A model generated the notes under the pieces. That model saw only the letters and a program-made list of their open reading frames with translations. It was not told the DNA's origin and ran no database searches. The position numbers and the translations under genes were made by a program. A stretch of DNA of 45,411 nt from Motilimonas pumila (GTDB lineage: Bacteria; Pseudomonadota; Gammaproteobacteria; Enterobacterales; CBDFNC01): NCBI RefSeq assembly GCF_003596335.1, contig NZ_QZCH01000030.1, positions 1-45,411 on the forward strand, written 5' to 3'. Below, piece by piece: positions 1-11,011 of the stretch. Positions within the stretch are counted from its first letter, which is position 1. Every line of letters starts with the position of its first letter.

Positions 1-136
1 CTCTGGCAACGGCCGTCACGACTTTGTTGTATTCTTTGCCACGGGCTTTGAGTGTATAAAACCGGCGACACAATCTTAACTGAGCCTCCCAGGAGCGTTT
101 CACTAATTGATAAGTGGCAACGGCAAACGCAGCAAT
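1..136 (-). pseudogene. IS110-family transposase remnant (partial, runs off left edge)
   Basis: Read on the minus strand, 136 to 1 gives an open stretch containing VKRSWEAQLRLCRRFYTL followed by KARGKEYNKVVTAVAR. This resembles the C-terminal part of IS110/IS1111 transposases (pattern W-x-AQ-RLC-x-R-[FY]-x-L-x-ARGK-x-x-NKVV-x-A-x-AR). A TAA stop lies immediately upstream at 137-139. No start codon and none of the N-terminal DEDD or central domain precedes it, so what is visible is a 5'-truncated copy. The last residues continue beyond position 1. Family assignment rests on remembered motif similarity only. Confidence 0.5.
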
Positions 137-512
137 TTAAAAGGTATTGGTGAAAAAGTATGCAGCATATTTACTGCAAATGTTTTTTTGCAACAAATAA
201 GGGCTGTTTAAAAGGGGTGAGTAAATGTGCGTCTACCATATTTCAGCTAATGCCATTCAATGCCGCCGTTAAATTTTTTTTTTGCTTTGGGGCGCTGCTC
301 ACTTTTCTAGCCGAAGCCTTTTTTAATGCACTCTTAAGATTTAGGCTACTGCTAAGAGCAACTGTTCTAGGCTACAACACTAGGCTACAACAAAGGGAAA
401 GTGGACAAGGCGTGGCTATTATTTGTTTGGGTAGGCAGTCTTTATCTCGCTAAAAGATCACTATTATCACCTGAGACGTATCTTGATTCATATTGTTATA
501 CCAGAGAAAAAC
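137..512. other. Intergenic stretch, no supported gene
   Basis: About 375 bases lie between the transposase remnant and the ABC1 kinase gene. A 97-codon open frame at 160-453 has low-complexity composition and no recognisable domain, and I do not support it as a gene. The promoter of the kinase gene should lie near the right end, but no strong -35/-10 pair stands out. Confidence 0.4.
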
Positions 513-1826
513 ATGACAGATAAAAAAGGCACCAAAGTTCCTACCTCTCGGTTTGCGCGATTGTCAAAGCTGGGCTCATTGGCGGCAAAAGTAGCCGGAA
601 ACGTGATGCTTGAGGGCGCGAAACAAGTCAGCAAAGGCCAATCTCCAAAATTGGACCAGTTAGTGTTGCAACCTCGAAACATTGAGCAATTGGCGGATAA
701 ACTGTCTCATCTTCGCGGCGCAGCGATGAAACTTGGGCAGTTGCTGTCGATGGACGGCGGCGATCTACTGCCAGAAGACTTAAGTCAATTACTCGCAAAA
801 TTGCGCGCAGATGCGCAGCCCATGTTACATAAGCAGTTGGTTCAGTTGCTTGAGCAGGAGTGGGGCACCCAGTGGGTTGATAATTTTAGCCACTTTGAGC
901 TGCGGCCTTTTGCGTCTGCTTCAATTGGCCAAGTGCACCTTGCCTACGATGAGCAAGTTAAAAAGTTAGCGGTAAAAGTGCAATATCCGGGCGTGAAAGC
1001 CTCTATTGGCAGCGACGTGGATAACCTCGTTACCTTGTTGCGTATATCCGGCTTATTGCCGCAGCAACTTGACCTTACGCCGCTGTTTGAGGAAGCCAAG
1101 CAGCAACTGATTGCCGAAGCAGATTATGAACAAGAGGCAGAGTATGTGGCGGCTTATCGCGCCAAGCTCACCACTGACAAATTTACCTTACCCAAGGTTA
1201 ACACTGAAATCAGCAACGGTAATATTTTGGTCATGTCTTATGTCGAAGGGGTCGACATCGATCAGACTGTAGATTTGTCGCAAGCGTGTCGAGATAACAT
1301 CGCCACGTCGTTAATCGATTTATTTTTCAAAGAGCTGTTTGATTTTTGCTTAATGCAAACCGATCCAAACTTTGCCAATTATCGCTACCAACAAGACAGT
1401 CAAAAAATAGGCTTACTGGATTTTGGCGCTACCAGAAAAATCCCCGTGCACATCAGTGAAGGCTATAAAGCTTTGATTGCGGCCGGCGCCGACAATGACG
1501 AAACGGCCATGTACCAAGGGGCCAAAAAAATTGGCTTTTTCAACCAAGATATCGACCCGGAATATCTCAGCAAGGTACTTAAGCTGTTTGCGTTGGCTTG
1601 TGAGCCTATTCGCGCAAGTTCGGAATATGATTTTGGCCAAAGTGACCTCGCGCAAAAGATTAAACACACTGGCATGTCTATCAACAAAGACAAGTCTGAG
1701 TGGCACACGCCGCCCGTAGACGCCTTGTTTATTCACCGAAAATTGGCAGGCCTTTACCTTTTGGCAACCAAACTCAAGGCAAAGGTCAACGTAAACCAAT
1801 TGTTTGCACCATATCGCGGCCTTTGA
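513..1826 (+). CDS. ABC1/AarF (UbiB-like) atypical kinase
   Basis: Member of the ABC1/ADCK/UbiB atypical kinase family, which supports isoprenoid lipid and ubiquinone metabolism through ATP binding or hydrolysis. Visible family marks are the KxGQ motif in LRGAAMKLGQLLSM, the alanine-rich nucleotide loop in ASASIGQVH, the invariant lysine in LAVKVQYPG, an ExD-type segment EADYEQEAEY, a catalytic-loop Asn in TDPNFANY and the metal-binding DFG in LLDFGATRK. I start at ATG 513, preceded by AGAGAAAAAC, rather than the in-frame TTG at 483. The protein is then 437 aa, shorter than UbiB (about 540 aa) and without an evident C-terminal membrane anchor, so it is more likely a soluble paralogue than UbiB itself. 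It is not in a ubi operon. Substrate unknown. Confidence 0.85.
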   Translation: MTDKKGTKVPTSRFARLSKLGSLAAKVAGNVMLEGAKQVSKGQSPKLDQLVLQPRNIEQLADKLSHLRGAAMKLGQLLSMDGGDLLPEDLSQLLAKLRADAQPMLHKQLVQLLEQEWGTQWVDNFSHFELRPFASASIGQVHLAYDEQVKKLAVKVQYPGVKASIGSDVDNLVTLLRISGLLPQQLDLTPLFEEAKQQLIAEADYEQEAEYVAAYRAKLTTDKFTLPKVNTEISNGNILVMSYVEGVDIDQTVDLSQACRDNIATSLIDLFFKELFDFCLMQTDPNFANYRYQQDSQKIGLLDFGATRKIPVHISEGYKALIAAGADNDETAMYQGAKKIGFFNQDIDPEYLSKVLKLFALACEPIRASSEYDFGQSDLAQKIKHTGMSINKDKSEWHTPPVDALFIHRKLAGLYLLATKLKAKVNVNQLFAPYRGL

Positions 1827-2249
1827 TATGTGACTTTCACCTGTTTCTTGGCAGTGTGGCTAAGGCCGTTAGGCCTCATTATTATGCTCTCAGTCCCTAT
1901 GAAAAAGCGGATTAATTAATTGAATAGGCTTGCCATTGCGCGAGCCCACCGCCGCAGTGACCGCGTGACGGGATATAAAGCTTTAAGGTTTTTGTGAGTT
2001 GATAGGGCTGGGCGGCGAGGCCCTAAATGGGGCAAGCATTGCTGGCGCATACGCGTTGGAATAAAACGGCAACATGCACCTTTGAACAAACTTAGTTATG
2101 TAGTCACGCTTACCATAAAAGATGACCGCGAGTTTAATAGCGCTTAACCTGAACCTTTATTGGTATCATTACAGTCTATGCCAAGGCCATACATGTGAAC
2201 GGAGCGAGGCTTATAGCAAGGGCTAAATTGTTTCTATACCAGAGCGGGG
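1827..2249. other. Intergenic stretch between convergent genes
   Basis: About 420 bases separate the ends of two convergent units. I see no coding sequence, no tRNA-like fold and no hairpin followed by a T-run. The GC-rich patch around 2005-2030 (gggctgggcggcgaggccct) can fold locally but has no clear role. Confidence 0.35.
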
Positions 2250-2579
2250 TTAGGCAGTTTTCATGATGATCACCGCGCTTATCATCAAAGCGATACCTAA
2301 CCAGCCAATAGGCTTAAGGGTTTGGTTGAAAAGCAACCAACCGCCGAGCGCGGTGCCTAAAATGCCGATGGCGCCCCAACTTGCGTAGGCAATAGCCAGA
2401 TCCATGCCTTTTACAGCTTGTGCCAGCAAGGTAAAGGCGGTTAACACTAAAGCAATAGCGGCAAAACCCCAGGCCTTATTTTGAAAGCCATTTGACTTAG
2501 CCAACGCCATATTGGCGATAATATCCATGATAGCGGCCAGCACCACGAATCCAAATGAAACGGTTAAAAATGCATTCAT
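2250..2579 (-). CDS. mdtI: Spermidine efflux SMR subunit MdtI
   Basis: Small multidrug resistance family protein of 109 aa with four hydrophobic helices. Similarity to E. coli MdtI is apparent along the whole chain: IANMALAKSNGF, LLAQAVKGMDLAIAYASWG, GWLLFNQTLKPIGWLGI and the C-terminal IIMKTA. MdtI and MdtJ form a heteromeric inner-membrane exporter of spermidine. The start at 2579 is fixed by AGGAGAAGATC directly upstream; an in-frame ATG farther upstream has no such site and would overlap mdtJ. It is the second gene of a mdtJ-mdtI pair, 46 bases after the mdtJ stop. One member of each SMR pair normally inserts opposite to the other, in keeping with the co-encoded MdtJ. Confidence 0.85.
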   Translation of the reverse strand: MNAFLTVSFGFVVLAAIMDIIANMALAKSNGFQNKAWGFAAIALVLTAFTLLAQAVKGMDLAIAYASWGAIGILGTALGGWLLFNQTLKPIGWLGIALMISAVIIMKTA

Positions 2580-2625
2580 GATCTTCTCCTTTTGAAATGT
2601 TGAAAGCGTTAGAACTTCACAATGA

Positions 2626-3036
2626 TTAAGCTGTTTTAACGCGCTTGCCGGCAACAATTTGTGGCTCTGTCGTCACTTGCTTATTGGTTTCAGAACGACT
2701 CTCTGGGCTGTCATGACTCTCGCCCAAGGTAACCAAAACCACCCCGACAATTACTAATAGCAATCCCACCAGTTGCTGCGCCGATAAGCTAGACTCGAAA
2801 AAAAATACCGAAGTCAACGTAATCAAAGCAATGCCTAAGCCTTCCCAGCAAGCGTATGCCACGCCAATGGCTATTTTCTTTGCTGCTAAAGAGAGGCTGA
2901 AGTATGAAAGTGCTATCAGTGTGTACATAGCCAAATAGCCCCATACGTTGCCCGAATCGCCCGCCAGCTTCATTGAGCTTGTACCGGCAATTTCAGCTAA
3001 AATTGCGAATAATAAAAATCCTCTTGCTAACCACAT
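2626..3036 (-). CDS. mdtJ: Spermidine efflux SMR subunit MdtJ
   Basis: SMR family protein of 136 aa. Segments typical of MdtJ are visible: EIAGTSSMKLAGDSG near the N-terminus, SLAAKKIAIGVAYACWEGLG in the middle and LTSVFFFESSL in helix 3. A polar tail of roughly 30 residues (from about residue 104) extends past the fourth helix. The start ATG at 3036 is preceded by AGGAGGAAGCA, a strong ribosome site. It is the promoter-proximal gene of the mdtJI unit, and a LysR-type regulator on the same strand ends 274 bases upstream, suggesting local control. The subunit acts with MdtI in polyamine export; substrate assignment is by homology only. Confidence 0.85.
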   Translation of the reverse strand: MWLARGFLLFAILAEIAGTSSMKLAGDSGNVWGYLAMYTLIALSYFSLSLAAKKIAIGVAYACWEGLGIALITLTSVFFFESSLSAQQLVGLLLVIVGVVLVTLGESHDSPESRSETNKQVTTEPQIVAGKRVKTA

Positions 3037-3310
3037 TGCTTCCTCCTATTCAGGTCACCGAGATTATATTCAAGTATCAAAAAGCGGTGCTTACCTGAGT
3101 TGATGAGTGCATATTAGTTATTCACATTCAAAAGGTGAAGGGATAGCAGGTATACAAAAATGAATATCAAATTGGTTTTCAGCAGAGCGCTTCAGTCACT
3201 CAGTCAGTTAAGTGGGGTTTGTTTAACGTAAGAGGCATGAACGGCAAAGATACCTTGTTCTACCGTTGCAGAGCTGGTATCGGGTTAACCGTGGGTGGGC
3301 AAATCAGCGC

Positions 3311-4234
3311 TCAGTGGCCAACGGGGTTAAAGCAATCTTGCATAACTTGATGCAAGTATGCGTATTTAGGTTGGTTACGGCGGGTTTGCAAACAGCCTCC
3401 AAACACCCGAAAGTCCGGAAGTTTTAGTGAAGTTTGCGGTAAGGGGTATTGTTGTAACCCCGAAAATTGACGCGCAGTGCTTGAGCTGCCAAACATAATG
3501 GCATTTGACTCGGTTAAGTAGCGGCACGCGGCAGTGAGACTGTGAGTGGTAAAAGCGATGCGGGGTTGAATGCCTTGATCTAAATAGGCTTGTTCCACCA
3601 AGGTATAAGGCTCGGCTTTGTTTGGGGCGGGCAATAATACCAAGGGTAACTCGGTGAGTTGTTGCCAATTAAAATCTTGGCTAAGCACCGGGTGTTGGTT
3701 TTTGGCAATGATGCTTGCGTGCTCAGCGTACAGCGGTTGCATAAACACATCTTGCGGCAAACTCATATCTTGGTCTAATACGCAGTAGTCAAATGCGCCG
3801 GCATACAACTCTGCCAAACTGTGTTTGTTCCACAAAATGAACTTAAGCTGCGCCTGTGGTAGGTGATGGCGCAATGACGTGACCATTCGCGGCGATTGTT
3901 CTTCCATAATGTAGGGATCTATCGCAATAATGAGTTCGCCAATAAACTGCTGCGGTTCAAACTCAAAATAATCTTCAAGGGCAAATTGCAACGGCGCAAG
4001 CATTGCTTGCTCCACTGCGGCAAGCTTAAAAGCCAGCGCAGTTGGGCTCATACCATGAGAGCCTCGCACAAAAAGCGGGGCGCCAAACGCTTGGTTTGCT
4101 TTGGCTAAATTGCGGCTGACGCTGGCTTGAGACATGCCCAGTTGATCTGCGGCGGCCTTGGTAGTTTTAAACTTGATCAAAGCGGCGATCAGTTTCACCA
4201 GGTTCAAATCTAAAGACGATACGTCAATATTCAT
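3311..4234 (-). CDS. LysR-type transcriptional regulator
   Basis: 307 aa with an N-terminal winged helix-turn-helix of the LysR type: LVKLIAALIKFKTTKAAADQLGMSQASVSRNLAKANQAFGAPLFVRGSHGMSPT is recognisable at about residues 12-67. It is followed by a periplasmic-binding-like effector domain. It lies immediately upstream of mdtJI on the same strand, with a 274-base gap that should hold the mdtJ promoter. Unlike the usual LysR arrangement it is not divergent from its neighbour. A role controlling mdtJI is inferred from position only. The ribosome site before ATG 4234 is weak (CGAG). Confidence 0.8.
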   Translation of the reverse strand: MNIDVSSLDLNLVKLIAALIKFKTTKAAADQLGMSQASVSRNLAKANQAFGAPLFVRGSHGMSPTALAFKLAAVEQAMLAPLQFALEDYFEFEPQQFIGELIIAIDPYIMEEQSPRMVTSLRHHLPQAQLKFILWNKHSLAELYAGAFDYCVLDQDMSLPQDVFMQPLYAEHASIIAKNQHPVLSQDFNWQQLTELPLVLLPAPNKAEPYTLVEQAYLDQGIQPRIAFTTHSLTAACRYLTESNAIMFGSSSTARQFSGLQQYPLPQTSLKLPDFRVFGGCLQTRRNQPKYAYLHQVMQDCFNPVGH

Positions 4235-4388
4235 GGCTCGGACTCAAGGTGGCTATGCAGAATGGTTCTGCATAGATAGTAGCCTTGGCCATTGTGCGCT
4301 GGCAAGTGAATTACGCCTGCGGGATATGGCTGACGCGTGAATAAAATATGTTTTAAGGTGAAATTGAGTACATCTTAGAGAGGCTCCC

Positions 4389-4730
4389 TTAGAAATCGAT
4401 AAGACAGTCACTTGGGCTAAGGTGGTGGTTGTCTAAAAACCAAGCCTTGTAGTGTACCGTGGTCCACTTGAATTTATCAGCCATATTGTGCTGCTGCGAG
4501 AGTGAGAGCCCTTTTTGGTAAGCGGATAAGCTTTCCCCTTTGTGCAACGCAGCGCTTACCATGTCTTTGCTGTCCATCGCTTGTTCGGCGCAAGCCATGT
4601 GTTTTGCCGCCAAGGTTGACCAAGTGACGACTTGGTCGGGCAGTTGTGGGTTGGGTTTACTGACTTCAGCTACCACCGTTAAGGGCTGTAAGCCATACAT
4701 TGTCATCCCCAGCAGACACACTCGTTTCAT
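4389..4730 (-). CDS. Small secreted protein of unknown function
   Basis: 113 aa beginning with a short basic and hydrophobic segment (MKRVCLLGMTMYGLQPLTVVAE) that looks like a weak signal peptide. The mature part is hydrophilic, contains two Cys residues (one in HMACAEQAMDSKD and one near the C-terminus in PSDCLIDF) and an alpha-helical SLSAYQKGLSLSQQHN stretch, resembling a TPR-like or four-helix periplasmic protein. GAGTGCCTA precedes the ATG. It sits between the MltF-like gene and the LysR gene, all on the minus strand. I do not recognise the family. Confidence 0.5.
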   Translation of the reverse strand: MKRVCLLGMTMYGLQPLTVVAEVSKPNPQLPDQVVTWSTLAAKHMACAEQAMDSKDMVSAALHKGESLSAYQKGLSLSQQHNMADKFKWTTVHYKAWFLDNHHLSPSDCLIDF

Positions 4731-4881
4731 TAGGCACTCTTTGAATTACTCGTTGAACAAGTAAGAGTGTAGGGTGTGCGTACTGAACTTGAGCTGAACC
4801 AGGTCGCGAGTCAGCTCAGCGGTTATTCAGTGTCGATGGGCAACAATAGAGATGATTTTCTCCGTTTGTCTGCCATGGCGT

Positions 4882-6342
4882 TTAGCTGTCTTCGGGCTGT
4901 TTGGTCGCAATCGCGTCGGCTTTTTGTTGCTCAATTTGTTGTGACAGGGTGTAAGCCAAGTAATATTTATAGACGTTTGCTACGTATTGCACCGTTTCGC
5001 GCCCCGTTTGCATGCCCGCTGCGATTTCCATATTGCCAAACCAGACGTTTTTATCTAATCCCATCTTTTCAGCGCGCTTTTGCATTTTTGCAAAATTCCC
5101 AGGGCCCGCGTTGTAAGCCGCCCAAATCAAAGGCAAGTCTTCGCCTTCTTTTATGCCTGGGTCGTTAACAAAGTGACGCTTTAGCCAGGCTACGTATTTA
5201 GCCGCGGTGGCGATGTTTGCCTCTAGTTGTCTAAAGTTTTGCATGCCCATTTCTTTGGCGGTAGAGGGCATGATTTGCATAATACCGACCGCGCCGCGAT
5301 GGCTAACGGCGTTATTGTTTAGGGTTGACTCTTGATAACCTTGCGCGGCAAGGGCGATGGGGTCGTAGTCGTATTTATCCGCGTATTTTTGAAAAATTGG
5401 GGCCAATTTTGCCAGTTTATCTTTTTGGCCTTGAACGTCTGCCGCTTTGATCCACTGGGTATTTTCGTAATAGGTTTTAAACAGGCTGTTGCCAACCAAG
5501 GTGCCTTGCTTGGCTTGCTTTTCGACAAACTCAGTCAGGCTTTGTTGCAGCTGCGGGTTGTTCTGGCGAACGGCCCAGCCAACGTAGTTGTTAATACTAA
5601 TCGGCATGTCTTTGTGTACAACAATGTTATCAAACACTTGCGCCCACAGCTCGGCTTTGTAATCGTCTATCAGGGTGGCTTTAACAATGCCGGCGTTGAC
5701 CATTTCTAAAATATCCTCAGACAATAAATTTTTGTCCGCTTCAATCACGTTAATGGGCAAGCGACCTTGTTTGGTTAAAATACGATTGATGGTATTGAGG
5801 TGCTCGATATAGCTGCTGCCTTTGAGCACGGTAATGTCTAAGCCGGATAAGTCGTGAAAGCCTGTGACGCTGTCGATGGTTTTATCCGTCACCAGAATTT
5901 CATCAACGCTGGTGGCTAAACTGGTGGCGAACGCAACGCGGCGTTGACGGTGTGGGGTGATGCTTAAAAAGGCGGCGGCAATATCGCCGTGGCCTTCTTC
6001 TAAACTTGGAATAAGCTGATCAAAACGCACGGGCACGTATTTGATACGAATTTTATCGACTTCTTTTTTCACGCCTTTATTGAGGCTGTCTTCGTAGCGT
6101 TTAAGCAATTCAAATTGCATGCCTTTGAAGTGGCCGTGATGGATAAAGAAATCGGTACGGCTATAAGTGACCAAGGCGCGAATAACTTTACGCTCTTTTA
6201 TCTCATCTAAGTCACCCGTGAAGGTATTGTTTTCGTAGTAGGGCAGAATATTTCCGTCGACGTCTTTCACTTCTACCGCTTGTGCATGGAACATAAAAAT
6301 GCAGCTAAGCAATAGCGTGATACCGTGAATGGCGCGCTTCAT
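4882..6342 (-). CDS. MltF-like membrane-bound lytic murein transglycosylase
   Basis: 486 aa from ATG 6342 (MKRAIHGITLLLSCIFMFHAQA), which gives a clean signal peptide after AAAGGGTCACTT; upstream in-frame starts are rejected. Residues of about 45-265 form a solute-binding protein family 3 module (ALVTYSRTDFF, GHGDIAAAFLSITPHRQRRVAFA). Residues of about 315-450 form a lytic transglycosylase SLT domain with catalytic Glu338 in QESTLNNNAVSHRGAVGIMQ, then the conserved MPSTA and AYNAGPGN motifs. The same two-domain order occurs in E. coli MltF (518 aa), which cleaves peptidoglycan at the periplasmic face of the outer membrane. The usual lipobox is not evident, so membrane attachment is uncertain. 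Whether it is orthologous to MltF or a paralogue is not decided. Confidence 0.82.
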   Translation of the reverse strand: MKRAIHGITLLLSCIFMFHAQAVEVKDVDGNILPYYENNTFTGDLDEIKERKVIRALVTYSRTDFFIHHGHFKGMQFELLKRYEDSLNKGVKKEVDKIRIKYVPVRFDQLIPSLEEGHGDIAAAFLSITPHRQRRVAFATSLATSVDEILVTDKTIDSVTGFHDLSGLDITVLKGSSYIEHLNTINRILTKQGRLPINVIEADKNLLSEDILEMVNAGIVKATLIDDYKAELWAQVFDNIVVHKDMPISINNYVGWAVRQNNPQLQQSLTEFVEKQAKQGTLVGNSLFKTYYENTQWIKAADVQGQKDKLAKLAPIFQKYADKYDYDPIALAAQGYQESTLNNNAVSHRGAVGIMQIMPSTAKEMGMQNFRQLEANIATAAKYVAWLKRHFVNDPGIKEGEDLPLIWAAYNAGPGNFAKMQKRAEKMGLDKNVWFGNMEIAAGMQTGRETVQYVANVYKYYLAYTLSQQIEQQKADAIATKQPEDS

Positions 6343-6478
6343 AAGTGACCCTTTTAGATGAAAAACTTGCTTTACCATAAAGCAAACTGGTGAAAAAAAA
6401 TGCGATTGTGGCATAAAAGCAGACAATTTGGTGTAAGGGTTATCCTTAGTGTGACGTGTGTTTTGTCTTTTATACGGT

Positions 6479-6511
6479 CAAAAAAAAGCAGCCAAATTGG
6501 CTGCTTTTCTA
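6479..6511 (-). terminator. Rho-independent terminator of icd
   Basis: The inverted repeat AAAAGCAGCCAAATTGGCTG with its closing CTTTT forms a compact GC-rich hairpin. On the minus strand it is followed by a run of T, about 20-25 bases beyond the icd stop codon. Confidence 0.85.
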
Positions 6512-6532
6512 TTTATATCATTAAGTTAGAGA

Positions 6533-9324
<2,792 letters not shown>

Positions 9325-10563
9325 ATGACAATTCAGCCCGCTTTTCGTAAAACCCTTGTGGCCATTGCTTTGGCTTCTGTTTCTGGCACAAGTCTCGCTG
9401 CTGGGTTTCAGCTTAACGCCCAATCTGCTTCTGGCTTAGGCCGTGCATTTGCAGGTGATGCCGTGATTGCCGACAACGCGTCCGTAATGGCCAAAAATCC
9501 AGCGGCCATGGCTTTATTTGATGAGATGTCTTTGTCACTGGGCTTTGTTATGTTGGATACCGACATAGAAGTGAAAGACACGACTTATACCACGCCATTT
9601 GGCGTAACTACGTCGAATTATGGCGATGCGGGTGACGTGTCGTTTGCCCCAAACATTCATTTTATCATGCCCATTAATGAGCAATTTGCATGGGGCGCGA
9701 ACTTATATTCTAACTTCGGTACCAAAACCGAATTTGATGACAGTTTCACAGCTTCTGAATACGGTGGTTTAACCGACGTGAAAAGCATGAACTTAGGGCT
9801 GGCGGGATCTTATCGCATTAACCAAGCCTGGAGTATAGGCGCGGGCATCGACTTTATTTACGGCAAAGGCGAAATGAAGCGCAATTTTACCACGCCAATG
9901 GGCTCCCAAGAAGTATTGAACATTGATGCTGATGGTTGGGCGGTGGGTTTTAACCTTGGCGTGGTGTACGAGCTAGATGACGCAAACCGTTTTGGTTTGT
10001 CTTACCGCTACAGCCCTAAATTGGAAGCCGAGGGTGACATCCTGTACGCAGGCAGCGCCGCAGCGGGTAAACCGCCTCTGGCAAAAGACGACACCTTGTA
10101 CATGCCGTTACCAGACATTATCGAGTTCTCGGGCTATCACCGTTTGAACCAAGAATTTGCAGTGCACTACAGCGTGCAATGGATAGGTTGGAGCAGCTTC
10201 GATGTCTTAAAATCGGACGCCCACGGTGTGCTTAATGACTATCAATGGCAAAACGGCATGCATTACGCCATTGGAGGCACTTATTACGTGAATAAGGATT
10301 GGACGCTGCGCGCCGGTTACATGCACGACACGAGCGCACAAGACCAAATCACTTCAATTTCTGTGCCTGACTCTGATCGGAATTGGTTTTCCGCCGGAGC
10401 TTCTTACCACTTCGCAACCAGCTCGACCGTGGATTTTGGCGTGACATATTTGTCAGGAAAAGACGTCAGCGTGGAAGAAGAATTTGCCGGTATTACACAC
10501 CTAAAAGGCAAAACCCGAGCCAACGCTTGGCTGGTGGGTTTGCAATACAGCCAAGGCTTTTAA
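9325..10563 (+). CDS. FadL/OmpP1/TodX-family outer membrane transporter
   Basis: 412 aa from ATG 9325, preceded by AAAGGACTAAATTTC and starting with a typical signal peptide that ends SGTSLAA, just before mature GFQLNAQSASGLGRAFAGDA. That mature N-terminus is the hallmark of FadL proteins: the N-terminal hatch with SASGLGRA(F/Y)AG and NPAAMA. The rest alternates as beta strands of a 14-stranded barrel and ends with an aromatic terminal segment (LVGLQYSQGF). FadL proteins import long-chain fatty acids or other hydrophobic compounds across the outer membrane. Length is close to E. coli FadL (446 aa). Substrate is not determinable, and several paralogues are common in marine bacteria. A hairpin terminator follows at once. 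Confidence 0.88.
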   Translation: MTIQPAFRKTLVAIALASVSGTSLAAGFQLNAQSASGLGRAFAGDAVIADNASVMAKNPAAMALFDEMSLSLGFVMLDTDIEVKDTTYTTPFGVTTSNYGDAGDVSFAPNIHFIMPINEQFAWGANLYSNFGTKTEFDDSFTASEYGGLTDVKSMNLGLAGSYRINQAWSIGAGIDFIYGKGEMKRNFTTPMGSQEVLNIDADGWAVGFNLGVVYELDDANRFGLSYRYSPKLEAEGDILYAGSAAAGKPPLAKDDTLYMPLPDIIEFSGYHRLNQEFAVHYSVQWIGWSSFDVLKSDAHGVLNDYQWQNGMHYAIGGTYYVNKDWTLRAGYMHDTSAQDQITSISVPDSDRNWFSAGASYHFATSSTVDFGVTYLSGKDVSVEEEFAGITHLKGKTRANAWLVGLQYSQGF

Positions 10564-10580
10564 GCTCAAGCATTCAATAA

Positions 10581-10608
10581 AAAAGACCCGCAAGGGTCTT
10601 TTATTATG
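10581..10608 (+). terminator. Terminator of the FadL-type gene
   Basis: AAAAGACCC GCAA GGGTCTTTT is a perfect 9-bp stem with a tetraloop and a T-rich 3' arm, 18 bases after the stop codon. The A-rich left arm means it could also serve leftward transcription from the DUF2986 gene. Confidence 0.85.
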
Positions 10609-10685
10609 GCTGTACAACCTCATTCTATTGCAACAGGGCTTACTGCAGCATAATGGCTGAGTAGCCAGCCGCAATGGTAAACGGT

Positions 10686-10868
10686 TTATTCCGTCGCCGT
10701 TTCTGGGCTGGTTTCGGTTGCCGCTGTTTCTTGTATTGCCTCTTGCGCCTCTAATTTGGCTCGGTCTGCCTTTGATACGTACTTAGGCTTATTGCTGTGA
10801 TGCAGCTTGGCGTTGGCTTTCTTTTGCTTTTTCTTAAGCGCTTGGTTAATGCGTTTTTTACGATTCAT
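10686..10868 (-). CDS. DUF2986 family small basic protein
   Basis: 60 aa beginning MNRKKRINQALKKKQKKANA and continuing KLHHSNKPKYVSKADRAKLE, which matches my memory of the DUF2986 family found in Shewanella, Vibrio and relatives. The N-terminal half is very basic with few hydrophobic residues, while the C-terminal 20 residues are acidic and Thr/Ala/Glu rich. ATG 10868 with AAGGAAACC upstream is preferred over an in-frame TTG at 10898. Function unknown; the charge pattern would suit an RNA- or ribosome-associated protein, but that is inference. Confidence 0.75.
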   Translation of the reverse strand: MNRKKRINQALKKKQKKANAKLHHSNKPKYVSKADRAKLEAQEAIQETAATETSPETATE

Positions 10869-11011
10869 GTTCGTGGTTTCCTTCACTCTTTGCGGCAAAT
10901 TGTAAAGGCCGTTACATAAATGGCAACGTAAACTTAATTAATTCATCGTAAGTTTCCCAAAGTGGACCGTTTCTGCTTCAATTAATGCAAACCGTTTTAG
11001 AGTGTAAGTGA

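Noticed and set aside
160..453. 97-codon plus-strand frame
   Set aside because: Low-complexity Phe/Ala/Leu composition, no ribosome site or domain, no homology that I recognise.
1413..1799. Long minus-strand frame opposite the ABC1 kinase
   Set aside because: Lies entirely inside the well-supported kinase gene on the other strand.
3037..3130. 11-codon upstream frame before mdtJ as an mdtU-like leader
   Set aside because: Too short, no ribosome site and no similarity to MdtU that I can see.
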